Assembly (NCBI GenBank): GCA_019186965.1
Contig: JABARV010000008.1
Location: 1-64,000 of the forward strand
Direction: 5' to 3'
Length of the DNA: 64,000 nucleotides
Source: Turneriella sp.
GTDB lineage: Bacteria; Spirochaetota; Leptospiria; Turneriellales; Turneriellaceae
Shown here: one piece after another, positions 24,756 to 32,199 of the stretch
Layout of the letters: the number at the start of each line of letters is the position of its first letter
Position numbering within the stretch: position 1 is the stretch's first letter
The notes under the pieces: model-generated
The model's input: the letters and a program-made list of their open reading frames with translations, nothing else
What the model was told of the DNA's origin: nothing
The model's database searches: none
Made by a program: the position numbers and the translations under genes

Positions 24756-25618
24756 TAAGCACTATAAGTAAAAAAACCGCGTCCTGTTTTTTGTCCCAAG
24801 TGCCCCGCTTCGACTTTTTTTCTAAGCAACATACACGGGCGATACTTGGGGTCTTGGTAATTTTCGTAAAGAGACTGTGTAACGGCAAAAACAACGTCGA
24901 GTCCAATAAAGTCTGCAAGCGCAAGAGGCCCCATTGGGAAATTATACCCAAGCTTCATCGAGGTATCAATGTCTTCTGCAGACATTAAATTTTCTTGGAG
25001 TGCAAAAATTGCTTCGTTGATGAGAACAATTCCCAGCCGAGATGTAATAAAACCCGGTGCGTCTTTACAGATAACAGGTTCCTTTGCTAAAGTATGTGCA
25101 ATTTTTTTTGCAAGCTCCAGTGCGTCGCTTTCCGTTGCCTCTGTAGTTATAATCTCAAGGAGTTTCATTACACGCGGTGGATTAAAAAAGTGCATTCCTA
25201 ATACGCGCCCCTGCCTTTTAGGGTTAACCGCTGTCGAAAGCTGTGTAATCGAAAGCGATGATGTGTTACTCGCAAAAAGTGATGCATCGTGTGCGCGTAA
25301 ATCGAACTCTGCAAAAATTTTCTTTTTTATCTCAATATTTTCTGTAACTGCTTCGAGCATAAAATCGTATTGCAGTTGTGTTTTGCCAAACCCTGCAAGG
25401 AGATTTAACCTTCCCGATATGTCTATGGGAGGTTTCCCTTGTTCGACTGCTTTTTGGTTGTCTTTCATCATCCATTTTTCAAAGCACTCAGCAGCCTGGG
25501 CGCGTACCTTCTCGTTTAAATCGATTACATCAACCTGCGCTTTGGGGTATGCATGCGCAAAAACATAGCCAATACCGGCACCCATTGCGCCACCACCAGC
25601 AATTAGGATTTTTTCCAT
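24755..25618 (-). CDS. 3-hydroxyacyl-CoA dehydrogenase
   Basis: 287 residues from ATG 25618 (MEKILIAGGGAMG); an ATG at 25633 is also possible and neither has a good ribosome binding site. The NAD-binding Rossmann motif is GGGAMGAGIGYVFA, and the catalytic histidine lies in MHFFNPPRVMKLLEI with the paired Glu just after. The C-terminal domain shows PGFITSRLG and FPMGPLALADFIGLDV. Length and form fit single-domain 3-hydroxybutyryl-CoA dehydrogenases (Hbd/PaaH type), which interconvert 3-hydroxyacyl-CoA and 3-ketoacyl-CoA. It is upstream of and overlaps the SSS symporter. Confidence 0.92.
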   Translation of the reverse strand: MEKILIAGGGAMGAGIGYVFAHAYPKAQVDVIDLNEKVRAQAAECFEKWMMKDNQKAVEQGKPPIDISGRLNLLAGFGKTQLQYDFMLEAVTENIEIKKKIFAEFDLRAHDASLFASNTSSLSITQLSTAVNPKRQGRVLGMHFFNPPRVMKLLEIITTEATESDALELAKKIAHTLAKEPVICKDAPGFITSRLGIVLINEAIFALQENLMSAEDIDTSMKLGYNFPMGPLALADFIGLDVVFAVTQSLYENYQDPKYRPCMLLRKKVEAGHLGQKTGRGFFTYSA

Positions 25619-25759
25619 TGCGTTGGAGTCCATGCGGCAAGATAGATGTGCGAAATACGCCGACACGCGCAAAACAATACGGCGGGTAAAAAACCTTGAT
25701 TATCTCTTGCTAAAGAAGGATATGGCTTTAAAAATGGAGTGTTTTTTTTAGGAGGGAGT

Positions 25760-26341
25760 ATGAAAATTTGGAAAACAGTTGTCTTTTTCTTTGTTCTTGG
25801 AGTATTTTCTCTTCAGGCTAAATCTGTCGTTGTAGAAAATTTACCCAGCACAATCGACGAGTTTTTGGTTTTGCGCGATAAACTATCAGTTACCCCCGAA
25901 GGAGGCGCTGCAGTACTTATTGTAGCGATGCAAATTTACACACGTAACGAAAAATTGGGCTTGCAATGCCTTACCATAAGCTTAGATAATTCATCGTTAC
26001 AAAAGGGTAACACCTATAAAGGATATACTCCCGCACAACCTGCGATGTTTCTTATTAAACAATTGGATAACCGAAAGTATTTACCCGATGCTTATGCGAA
26101 AGGAGCGAAGTGGGAAAACGGTTACGCTGTAAATCCGCCTTTTGAATACGAATTTTCACGACAAAAGAATAGTGGTTTAGATGAAGAGGGGAAGGTAAAA
26201 GTTTTTGTGGCAACCCCCGGCGTGCGGGCAAGGCCAGTAACAATGGCACGCAACAACAAAGGCGTGTGGAAAGCGTTTGAATTTTCATCGGTGTTTGTGG
26301 GTGTAAGGGCTCCACAACAAAATAAAAACGACGATCTTTAA
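25760..26341 (+). CDS. Exported DUF6935-like protein
   Basis: 193 residues from ATG 25760, which has a strong ribosome binding site GGAGGGAG and gives a clean signal peptide (MKIWKTVVFFFVLGVFSLQA). The mature protein has STIDEFLVLRDKLSVTPEGGAA, seen in two parts, and LGLQCLTISLD plus YKGYTPAQPAMF; this pattern resembles the DUF6935 family as I recall it from leptospiral genomes. No catalytic motif; probably periplasmic. It ends in a 4-bp convergent overlap with rnhB. Confidence 0.6.
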   Translation: MKIWKTVVFFFVLGVFSLQAKSVVVENLPSTIDEFLVLRDKLSVTPEGGAAVLIVAMQIYTRNEKLGLQCLTISLDNSSLQKGNTYKGYTPAQPAMFLIKQLDNRKYLPDAYAKGAKWENGYAVNPPFEYEFSRQKNSGLDEEGKVKVFVATPGVRARPVTMARNNKGVWKAFEFSSVFVGVRAPQQNKNDDL

Positions 26342-27000
26342 CTAAAGGTGCTGCGGAAAGATTTGCGGTGGAACTTTGTTTGCCCCAAACGCTCTATCGC
26401 TTCGCGGTGCTCTGCTGTTGCATAGCCTACGTGGTTTTCTAACCCATACTTGGGAAAGCGTTGCGCTGCGTTTTTAATCAGCCTGTCGCGCTCGACCTTG
26501 GCGATAACCGATGCGGCGGCGACAGGGAAAAAAAATCGATCCGCTTTGACTTTAGCGCTTAGGTGTGGCATCGGTTTTTGGAGCCTAAGCTGTGGAAAAC
26601 GTGGCGCTGTTTTGCCGTCAAAAATGGCGTGTACACGTTCTACGGGAATTTTCACACGCGACAAAAGAATTTGTACGGCCTTATAAATTCCATAGTCGAC
26701 TGCACGGCTAATGTTGTAGCGGTCGATATACAAAACCGCTGTGTGCACAACCACGCACGGCAAATGCTGCCTTAGCACTGGTGCAAGATTTTCACGTTTC
26801 GCTTCGTTTAAAAGCTTGGAGTCGCGTACTTTTTCTGCCCATGGCTGATTTACAACATGGCGCCATCCATCTTTTGTAAGAAGAACAGCGCCAACGGCCA
26901 CAGGCCCAAAGAGGGCGCCACGGCCCACTTCGTCGACGCCGATTACGGCATCAAACGAATGCAAGCTGTGGTTAAAAAGCGATGCGGTGTTTTCCCACAA
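26338..27000 (-). CDS. rnhB: Ribonuclease HII
   Basis: 220 residues from a TTG at 27000. The DEVGRG motif (about residues 23-28) holds the first catalytic carboxylates; further conserved parts are KLLNEAKRE and AASVIAKVERD. It removes ribonucleotides from DNA and cuts RNA/DNA hybrids. It follows rplS by 13 bp on the same strand, a common arrangement. Confidence 0.93.
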   Translation of the reverse strand: MWENTASLFNHSLHSFDAVIGVDEVGRGALFGPVAVGAVLLTKDGWRHVVNQPWAEKVRDSKLLNEAKRENLAPVLRQHLPCVVVHTAVLYIDRYNISRAVDYGIYKAVQILLSRVKIPVERVHAIFDGKTAPRFPQLRLQKPMPHLSAKVKADRFFFPVAAASVIAKVERDRLIKNAAQRFPKYGLENHVGYATAEHREAIERLGQTKFHRKSFRSTFS

Positions 27001-27013
27001 TGGGAATCAAGCT

Positions 27014-27457
27014 TTACGCTGTCGCGTTTTCTTGAGGTGCGCTTGGAGCAGCTACAGGCTTTGAAGCTTTATACGCTTGTGCTTTTTCGTAGAAGGGATC
27101 TTTTATGCTTTTACGTACAATTTCTTTAAGTCGGCTATCTTTGCCTGATTTTTCGCGGAGGTAGTAAAGTTTCGCACGGCGTACTTTGCTTGAACGCATG
27201 CGCTCTACCTTGGTAACAGTAGGTGCGTAGAGGGGAAAAATACGCTCTACACCCACGTCAAAGCTTATGCGGCGTACGGTAAATGTTTTCCCTGCGCCTT
27301 GGTTTTGTATTGCAATTACAAGCCCTTCGTAGACCTGGATACGTTCTTTTTGGCCTTCTTTAATTTTATAATGTACTTTAACGGTGTCGCCCACAGAAAA
27401 ATCGAGCGGTTTGGAGACTACATCGTAGTTTAATTTTTCGAGAATTTGGCTAAGCAT
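27014..27457 (-). CDS. rplS: 50S ribosomal protein L19
   Basis: 147 residues; the conserved L19 core includes FSVGDTVKVHYKIKEG, RIQVYEGLVIA, FTVRRISFDVGVERIFP and RAKLYYLREKSGK. It is longer than the usual length of about 115 by a C-terminal Ala/Pro/Lys-rich tail. It sits at the 50S/30S interface. rnhB follows immediately; trmD, the usual upstream partner, is not here. Upstream lies the large palindrome instead of a normal leader. Confidence 0.96.
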   Translation of the reverse strand: MLSQILEKLNYDVVSKPLDFSVGDTVKVHYKIKEGQKERIQVYEGLVIAIQNQGAGKTFTVRRISFDVGVERIFPLYAPTVTKVERMRSSKVRRAKLYYLREKSGKDSRLKEIVRKSIKDPFYEKAQAYKASKPVAAPSAPQENATA

Positions 27458-27499
27458 TTCCCTTTATGCCATTTTGAGACAGGGCGTCAATCGTTGTAA

Positions 27500-27711
27500 G
27501 AGCCTGTGCGCCAACTCGCGCAGCGTTAGTTAAAGAGGCAATTTTTTTGCAAATTTTTGTACGCGGTTCGCTTAAAAGTGCGAAATTTTGCACAAATTTG
27601 GGTGTCCTCGCCCCTTGCAGAGCGAATTGGCGCAATTCGTGGAGGAATTTGTGCAAAATAGCGTACAAAAATTTGCAAAAAAATTGCTACAGCGAGTTGG
27701 CGCACAGGCTC
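27500..27711. repeat. 212-bp interrupted palindrome between rplS and mlaA
   Basis: Outer arms 27500-27519 (GAGCCTGTGCGCCAACTCGC) and 27692-27711 are a perfect 20-bp inverted repeat. An inner pair, 27538-27564 and 27661-27687, is perfect over 27 bp (it contains GCAATTTTTTTGC and TTTTTGTACGC). A third pair, 27585-27598 and 27646-27659 (ATTTTGCACAAATT), extends it. The centre is about 45 bp and GC-rich. The arms are collinear, so the region could form one long cruciform or RNA hairpin. It fills the gap between two divergent genes and no protein-coding frame is convincing. Single-arm relatives occur at 246-300, 21816-21868 and 45770-45812. Confidence 0.9.
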
Positions 27712-27742
27712 GTGACTTATTGGTAACCCAAAAATCGTTTAC

Positions 27743-28537
27743 GTGCTTCTGCGTTTCTTACGATTAACATATATTGTGCGGGTTGTAGTAGGGCTTGTAA
27801 TTTTATGTGGTTTTGTAACCATGCAATGTAGCAGTGCGCAAACAAAAAACAAGGCTACGGTTGAAAACTCGCAAGATGCGGACTCTTTTGACGACGATTT
27901 GCCGATTTCGGATCCTCTCGAAAAAGTTAACCGAAAAGTCTTTGCGTTCAACGATGTGTTCTACCGTTATCTTTTGAATCCGTTGGCTACCGCTTGGAAC
28001 TTTATAATGCCGCAGTTTTTGCGCGTAGGTATAGATAATTTTTTTTATTGGATTTATACTCCAGGGCGGCTTATCAATAACCTATTACAGGCAAAATTTG
28101 TTGGCTCAGCGAAAGAAGTAGCCTATTTTGCAATCAACGGGTCTGTTGGCCTTTTGGGTTTTTACGACGCCTCACAGGATATTTTTGGTTTAGAAAAAAC
28201 AAACGAAGACACCGACCAAACTTTAGGAAAGTGGGGTATAGGCGAAGGCGCGTATATATTATATCCCTTTATTGGGCCTCGAACAGTACGTGGCACGTTT
28301 GGTTTTGTAGGGGATTTATTTCTACAGCCACAAACGGTATTTGTTCCACGCTACGTTGCTCCGCAAACGGTGTGGGAGCAAGCGGGAATTGTTGTCGGTA
28401 CGTATACTGTGCGTACGGTTAACGGAGTATCTTTAAGTTTGGGCGCGTACGAAGGTCTAGTGAAAGATTCTATCGATCCGTATTCTTTTTTTCGTGATAT
28501 TTATTTACAAAATACACGAAAGAATGTCGACGACTAA
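27743..28537 (+). CDS. mlaA: MlaA (VacJ) family lipoprotein
   Basis: 264 residues from GTG 27743. The signal peptide ends in FVTMQC|SSAQ (lipobox). The MlaA domain includes DPLEKVNRKVFAFND, YWIYTPGRLINNLLQ and YILYPFIGPRTVRGTFGF. MlaA removes misplaced phospholipids from the outer leaflet of the outer membrane and hands them to periplasmic MlaC. mlaC follows 3 bp downstream, which supports the assignment. The inner-membrane MlaBDEF parts are not in the window. Confidence 0.93.
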   Translation: MLLRFLRLTYIVRVVVGLVILCGFVTMQCSSAQTKNKATVENSQDADSFDDDLPISDPLEKVNRKVFAFNDVFYRYLLNPLATAWNFIMPQFLRVGIDNFFYWIYTPGRLINNLLQAKFVGSAKEVAYFAINGSVGLLGFYDASQDIFGLEKTNEDTDQTLGKWGIGEGAYILYPFIGPRTVRGTFGFVGDLFLQPQTVFVPRYVAPQTVWEQAGIVVGTYTVRTVNGVSLSLGAYEGLVKDSIDPYSFFRDIYLQNTRKNVDD

Positions 28538-28540
28538 AGT

Positions 28541-29116
28541 ATGGTACTACGGTATTTTTCGGCTCTTTTTTTTGTAATAACAGCGGCTCTTTTTGCAGAG
28601 GCTTCACCGTTACAAGAGTTAAAGCATACAGTTACAAGTGTTCTCAAAATTCTCGACAGCCAAAAATCTATCCAAACGAAACGTACAGAAATTACAAAAA
28701 TTTTTTACCAAACGTTTGATATCGAGCGTTTGGGAGCTAATACGCTAAAAAGCGACTATAAAGCGTTATCGAAGGAAGAAAAGGCGCTTTTCAATAAAAC
28801 ATTTAGCGAATTTGTACTCGAATTTTATCTTGAGAAAATTGATAGGTATAGCCATAACAAAGTTGAGTATCTTAAAGAAGAAATAAAAGGTAGCCGCGCC
28901 ATTGTGTATACACACTTCGAATACCAAGGTAAGTTTGCTAGCCTCAACTATTCGATGGTACAAAAGGGCGGCAAATGGCTCATTTACGATTTTGAAATTG
29001 AAGGTGTGCGTCTTTCGACAACGTACCGCTCGCAATTTGCGCGGGTGCTCAAGCGGCGGCAATTCGACGGGCTTATGGTAGAATTAAACAAGTTAATTTC
29101 CAGGTACCGTAAATAA
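28541..29116 (+). CDS. mlaC: MlaC/Ttg2D family phospholipid-binding protein
   Basis: 191 residues with a signal peptide (RYFSALFFVITAALFAEA). The domain shows FDIERLGANTL, LFNKTFSEFVLEFYLEKI and a C-terminal GGKWLIYDFEIEGVRLSTTYRSQF, split here; the YDFEIEGVRL part is a strong MlaC hallmark. It shuttles phospholipid across the periplasm between the MlaA complex and MlaFEDB. It is transcribed with mlaA and ends 4 bp from the convergent zapA. Confidence 0.92.
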   Translation: MVLRYFSALFFVITAALFAEASPLQELKHTVTSVLKILDSQKSIQTKRTEITKIFYQTFDIERLGANTLKSDYKALSKEEKALFNKTFSEFVLEFYLEKIDRYSHNKVEYLKEEIKGSRAIVYTHFEYQGKFASLNYSMVQKGGKWLIYDFEIEGVRLSTTYRSQFARVLKRRQFDGLMVELNKLISRYRK

Positions 29117-29120
29117 CAGC

Positions 29121-29444
29121 TTACCCAAGTTCCGGTTTGGTGTACTGCCCAACCAGGCCGGTTTCGAGCATCCGCAGGAGCGCCTGTGTGCGTCTTTCGA
29201 TTTGTTGTGCCTCATCTGGAGAGACTTGAACTCCGCGCTTTGCTTGGAATAGTTCATCGGCAATATTAAGTGCAGTAAGAAGCAGCATTTTGGTGTTGTC
29301 GCCCGAGGTGAGGCGTTGCATTTCGTGGATTTTGGAGTTTACGTAACTTGCCACCTGTGCCATGTACTGTGGGTCTGCGTCCCCTTTAACAGTAAAGGTT
29401 TTCCCCATTAGTTCGACGTTAACGCGGCTTTCGGAGTCGGTCAT
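29121..29444 (-). CDS. zapA: Cell division protein ZapA
   Basis: 107 residues from ATG 29444 (MTDSESRVNVELMG), which overlaps the upstream stop by one base. The ZapA pattern is clear: an N-terminal beta region VNVELMGKTFTVKG, then YVNSKIHEMQ and LLLTALNIADELF, followed by a coiled-coil tail. ZapA bundles FtsZ filaments at midcell. It is the last gene of the FKBP - DUF1318 - zapA run. Confidence 0.9.
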   Translation of the reverse strand: MTDSESRVNVELMGKTFTVKGDADPQYMAQVASYVNSKIHEMQRLTSGDNTKMLLLTALNIADELFQAKRGVQVSPDEAQQIERRTQALLRMLETGLVGQYTKPELG

Positions 29445-30100
29445 TAGTCTTTTGCAACCCATTCGCCGGTTTCTTTTTGTATCATTTCGCCTTTTAAAGC
29501 CGCCTGCTGGTATTTATCTTTTTGTGTAGCGAGTATTTCCTTTTCTGTCGATTTAAAGGCTTTGTTGATACGTTTTTGGTTTTGTACATACCCTCGTGCG
29601 GCAAGCACACGCGCTTCGTTAATTTCTTTTACTGTTTGGATTAGCGTACGGTAAGGGCGACCAAGTTCGGGATCGTCTGAATTTTCGGAGGAGTATTTTG
29701 CGCGTATCTCTTCGGGCAATTCGACCTTTTCAAGTAGTAAATTAGAGACAAACCCGTCCTTATTTTCGCCGACAACACGATCTTTTTTTAGTTCGACAAG
29801 AGATTTGGAGAACATCTCGAATTTTAAGAACGCGCGGCTTGTGTTCGCATTTTCTTGCGCAACGCTACGCTGTATGTCCTGTGGTTTGCTTTCTAACTGT
29901 GCGTGTTCAGCGGTTTTTGCAGAGGAAATCATCCACACGTCTTTTTCGAGTTCTGTTTGTTCTCCGATGATTTGCTTTTCAATTGCCGTTTTTTGTCCTG
30001 TAATTGTAACTGGTGGAACGACAAATGTACCGCCGAAACAGCCCAGCGCTACCGGACAGAGGGCGATAAAAAATAAGTTTTGTATACTGGTGCGCCGCAT
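29444..30100 (-). CDS. DUF1318-like lipoprotein
   Basis: 218 residues from ATG 30100 (MRRTSIQNLFF). The signal peptide ends PVALGC|FGG. The mature start TFVVPPVTITGQKTAIEKQIIGEQ matches the DUF1318 pattern I know from leptospiral proteins; a long charged helical part follows (FEMFSKSLVELKKDRVVGE) and a C-terminal basic helix. Function unknown; likely periplasmic or at the outer membrane. It starts one base after the FKBP stop and overlaps zapA by one base. Confidence 0.7.
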   Translation of the reverse strand: MRRTSIQNLFFIALCPVALGCFGGTFVVPPVTITGQKTAIEKQIIGEQTELEKDVWMISSAKTAEHAQLESKPQDIQRSVAQENANTSRAFLKFEMFSKSLVELKKDRVVGENKDGFVSNLLLEKVELPEEIRAKYSSENSDDPELGRPYRTLIQTVKEINEARVLAARGYVQNQKRINKAFKSTEKEILATQKDKYQQAALKGEMIQKETGEWVAKD

Positions 30101-30101
30101 T

Positions 30102-30515
30102 TTATTCGACGTCGAGTAACTCAACGTCAAAAATTAAATCTGCGTTTGGAGGAATCGCTCCGCCTGCGCCACGCGCACCGTACCCCATTGCGGAAGGGAT
30201 GTATAAAGTACGCTTTTCACCGACTTTCATCCCTGCGACACCTTCGTCCCAACCACGGATGACCATGCCTTGGCCTAAAGCGAACACAAACGGACGGCCA
30301 CGATCAACCGAGGAGTCAAATTTTTTTCCTTTTTTGCCCTTTTCGTTGAGCCATCCTGTATAATGGACTTGCACGCGGTGGCCAGATTGCGCGACTTTTC
30401 CTTTACCTTCTTTTAGAACTTCGTACTGCAAGCCATCCCCCTTCGTGATTCTTCCTTTTGAGTAGACTGCCATTGGCGCAAGCGCCAGCGCAGCAAGTAA
30501 TGCTATCCACTTCAT
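30102..30515 (-). CDS. FKBP-type peptidyl-prolyl isomerase, exported
   Basis: 137 residues from ATG 30515, giving signal peptide MKWIALLAALALAPMAVYS. The FKBP core is nearly textbook: VQVHYTGWL, KKFDSSVDRGRPFVFALG, VIRGWDEGVAGMKVGEKR and GYGARGAGGAIPPNADLIF, each part separate. Aromatic pocket residues (Tyr, Phe, Trp) are all present. It speeds folding of periplasmic proteins and heads the operon with the DUF1318 lipoprotein and zapA. Confidence 0.93.
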   Translation of the reverse strand: MKWIALLAALALAPMAVYSKGRITKGDGLQYEVLKEGKGKVAQSGHRVQVHYTGWLNEKGKKGKKFDSSVDRGRPFVFALGQGMVIRGWDEGVAGMKVGEKRTLYIPSAMGYGARGAGGAIPPNADLIFDVELLDVE

Positions 30516-30619
30516 AGCCACTTCTTTCATTTTTGGAGGTCTTGTCGAGTATAAATTAAGGTTTGGGTACGTTTTCTCAAAGTCCTTTACGATGCGTTAC
30601 GCACACCTAAGGTGCCTTA

Positions 30620-31093
30620 ATGAAGCACGTTCTTTCAGTAAAAGTTAACAACACTGCGGGTGTCCTTAGCCACGTCACGGGACTATTTACTCGCCGTAGC
30701 TACAATATAGATTCTCTATGCGTTGGCGCCACGCACGACCCCAACTATTCGGTAATTACTTTGGTCATCGATGCAGACGATGCGATGATTTCCCAAATTA
30801 AAAAACAACTGTTTAAGCTAATTGACGTTATCGACATACAAAACCTCACAGGAGAAAATTCCGTAAAGCGTGAATTACTTCTTATATGCATCGAAATAAA
30901 AAAAAGTGAGCGGGCAGAGCTTTTAATGCTGTCGCGGCTTTTTGAAACAACGGTAATCGAAATGTCGGATTCACAAATTTTATTACAAATGGTTGCAGAA
31001 CCACGGAGAGTAACCCATTTTCTTGAAGCGATACAACCCTTTAAAGTATTGCACATGGCGCGTACGGGTGTCGTAGCGCTTAACCTTCCATGA
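30620..31093 (+). CDS. ilvH: Acetolactate synthase small (regulatory) subunit
   Basis: 157 residues. The N-terminal ACT domain reads HVLSVKVNNTAGVLSHVTGLF and SYNIDSLCVGAT; a middle segment KQLFKLIDVIDIQNLTGE leads to the C-terminal half ending ARTGVVALNL. The subunit activates IlvB and gives valine feedback control in branched-chain amino acid synthesis. No catalytic ilvB gene is adjacent, so it must be elsewhere. Unusually, its stop overlaps the start of a lipoprotein gene (ATGA). Confidence 0.93.
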   Translation: MKHVLSVKVNNTAGVLSHVTGLFTRRSYNIDSLCVGATHDPNYSVITLVIDADDAMISQIKKQLFKLIDVIDIQNLTGENSVKRELLLICIEIKKSERAELLMLSRLFETTVIEMSDSQILLQMVAEPRRVTHFLEAIQPFKVLHMARTGVVALNLP

Positions 31094-32199
31094 AAAAAAA
31101 TATTTTTTTCTTAAGCGTGTTTTTGGCCGCGTGCGGACCTTCTCCCGAAAAATATATCGAAAAGTCCCAACAGGCTCTTGCCAAAGAAGATTACGATTCC
31201 GCGCTCCTTTTTATGAAAAACGCGTACGAAATTTCATTGCCTAAAGAATTTTTTATTACCGACCGCAAACGCTCCTTCTCTTTTTTGCAAGCTTCGTATA
31301 ATGGAGAGCGCGTACTACTTGTGGAAAGGAAACTTGCAAAAAACGCTTACGATACGACGAAAGTTTACGCCATCGATAGAAGTAAAAAAGAAGAAAAGAA
31401 AAAATCTATCCCTGGAAAAATTCGCGATATAAATCTTTCGCCGGATGGAAATACAGCGGTTTTTTTGCAACAACCCGATGAGTCTATTAAAAAATGCAAT
31501 ATCTGGTTGTGGCAAATTGATAAGAATGAAATACGCGAAGTTAGTTATTCACATTGCGTCACGAAACCCGCTGTCAAAAATGACGGAACAGTGTGGTACT
31601 TACGATTAGACCAAATCCATATTTTTAATCCAGAAACCTCTAAAGACACGCTTTTTAACCAAGGGCGTAAACCCGAAAAGTCTACAAAAAAATTTCCTGC
31701 GTATGCATACTTTTATGCATCCCCCGATAACAAAGTTTGGTTAATTTATGGCGCCGCTGGAAGTTACCGTTTGTACCAGCTTTCTGAAAAAACGTTAAAA
31801 CTTGTTTCTAAAGAGATTGCATCGAGTAAATTGTATTTGGTTTCGGAAAATAAAATAGCAGGAGTTTTTATAGGGGGGGCGGGAAACCACCAGTTTGTTA
31901 CTTTAGACCCTAAAGACTCTAAAATTAATCGCCGCATGAAAGCGAAAGTTTGGAGCGATGCCGCTTTTGTAAGTAACGGCGAATACTACTACATCGAAGA
32001 TGGAGTACTTGCGCACCGTAAAGGCGACAAAGAAACCGAGCTTCCTTTTTGGGCAGAGCAAATTGCCGTTGGTACAAAAAATGAATTGTTATTTCTTTCA
32101 TCTACAGGTTCTGCAATGCATTACGCTAATGTAATGCCACCAGCGGAATCTATTAAAATTTACAATAAGGCAGTCGAAATCGACGACAGTAAATCATGA
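31090..32199 (+). CDS. Lipoprotein with beta-propeller-like repeats
   Basis: 369 residues. Signal peptide MKKNIFFLSVFLAAC|GPSPEK with a good lipobox. A short TPR-like helical start (YIEKSQQALAKEDYDSALLF) is followed by beta-rich repeats with WD40/TolB-like turns (INLSPDGNTAVFLQQ, YASPDNKVWLIYG). Probably a periplasmic propeller in a scaffold role; family unknown. Overlaps both neighbours by 4 bp (ATGA at 31090-31093 and at 32196-32199), so it is translationally coupled to ilvH and to the next membrane protein. Confidence 0.65.
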   Translation: MKKNIFFLSVFLAACGPSPEKYIEKSQQALAKEDYDSALLFMKNAYEISLPKEFFITDRKRSFSFLQASYNGERVLLVERKLAKNAYDTTKVYAIDRSKKEEKKKSIPGKIRDINLSPDGNTAVFLQQPDESIKKCNIWLWQIDKNEIREVSYSHCVTKPAVKNDGTVWYLRLDQIHIFNPETSKDTLFNQGRKPEKSTKKFPAYAYFYASPDNKVWLIYGAAGSYRLYQLSEKTLKLVSKEIASSKLYLVSENKIAGVFIGGAGNHQFVTLDPKDSKINRRMKAKVWSDAAFVSNGEYYYIEDGVLAHRKGDKETELPFWAEQIAVGTKNELLFLSSTGSAMHYANVMPPAESIKIYNKAVEIDDSKS

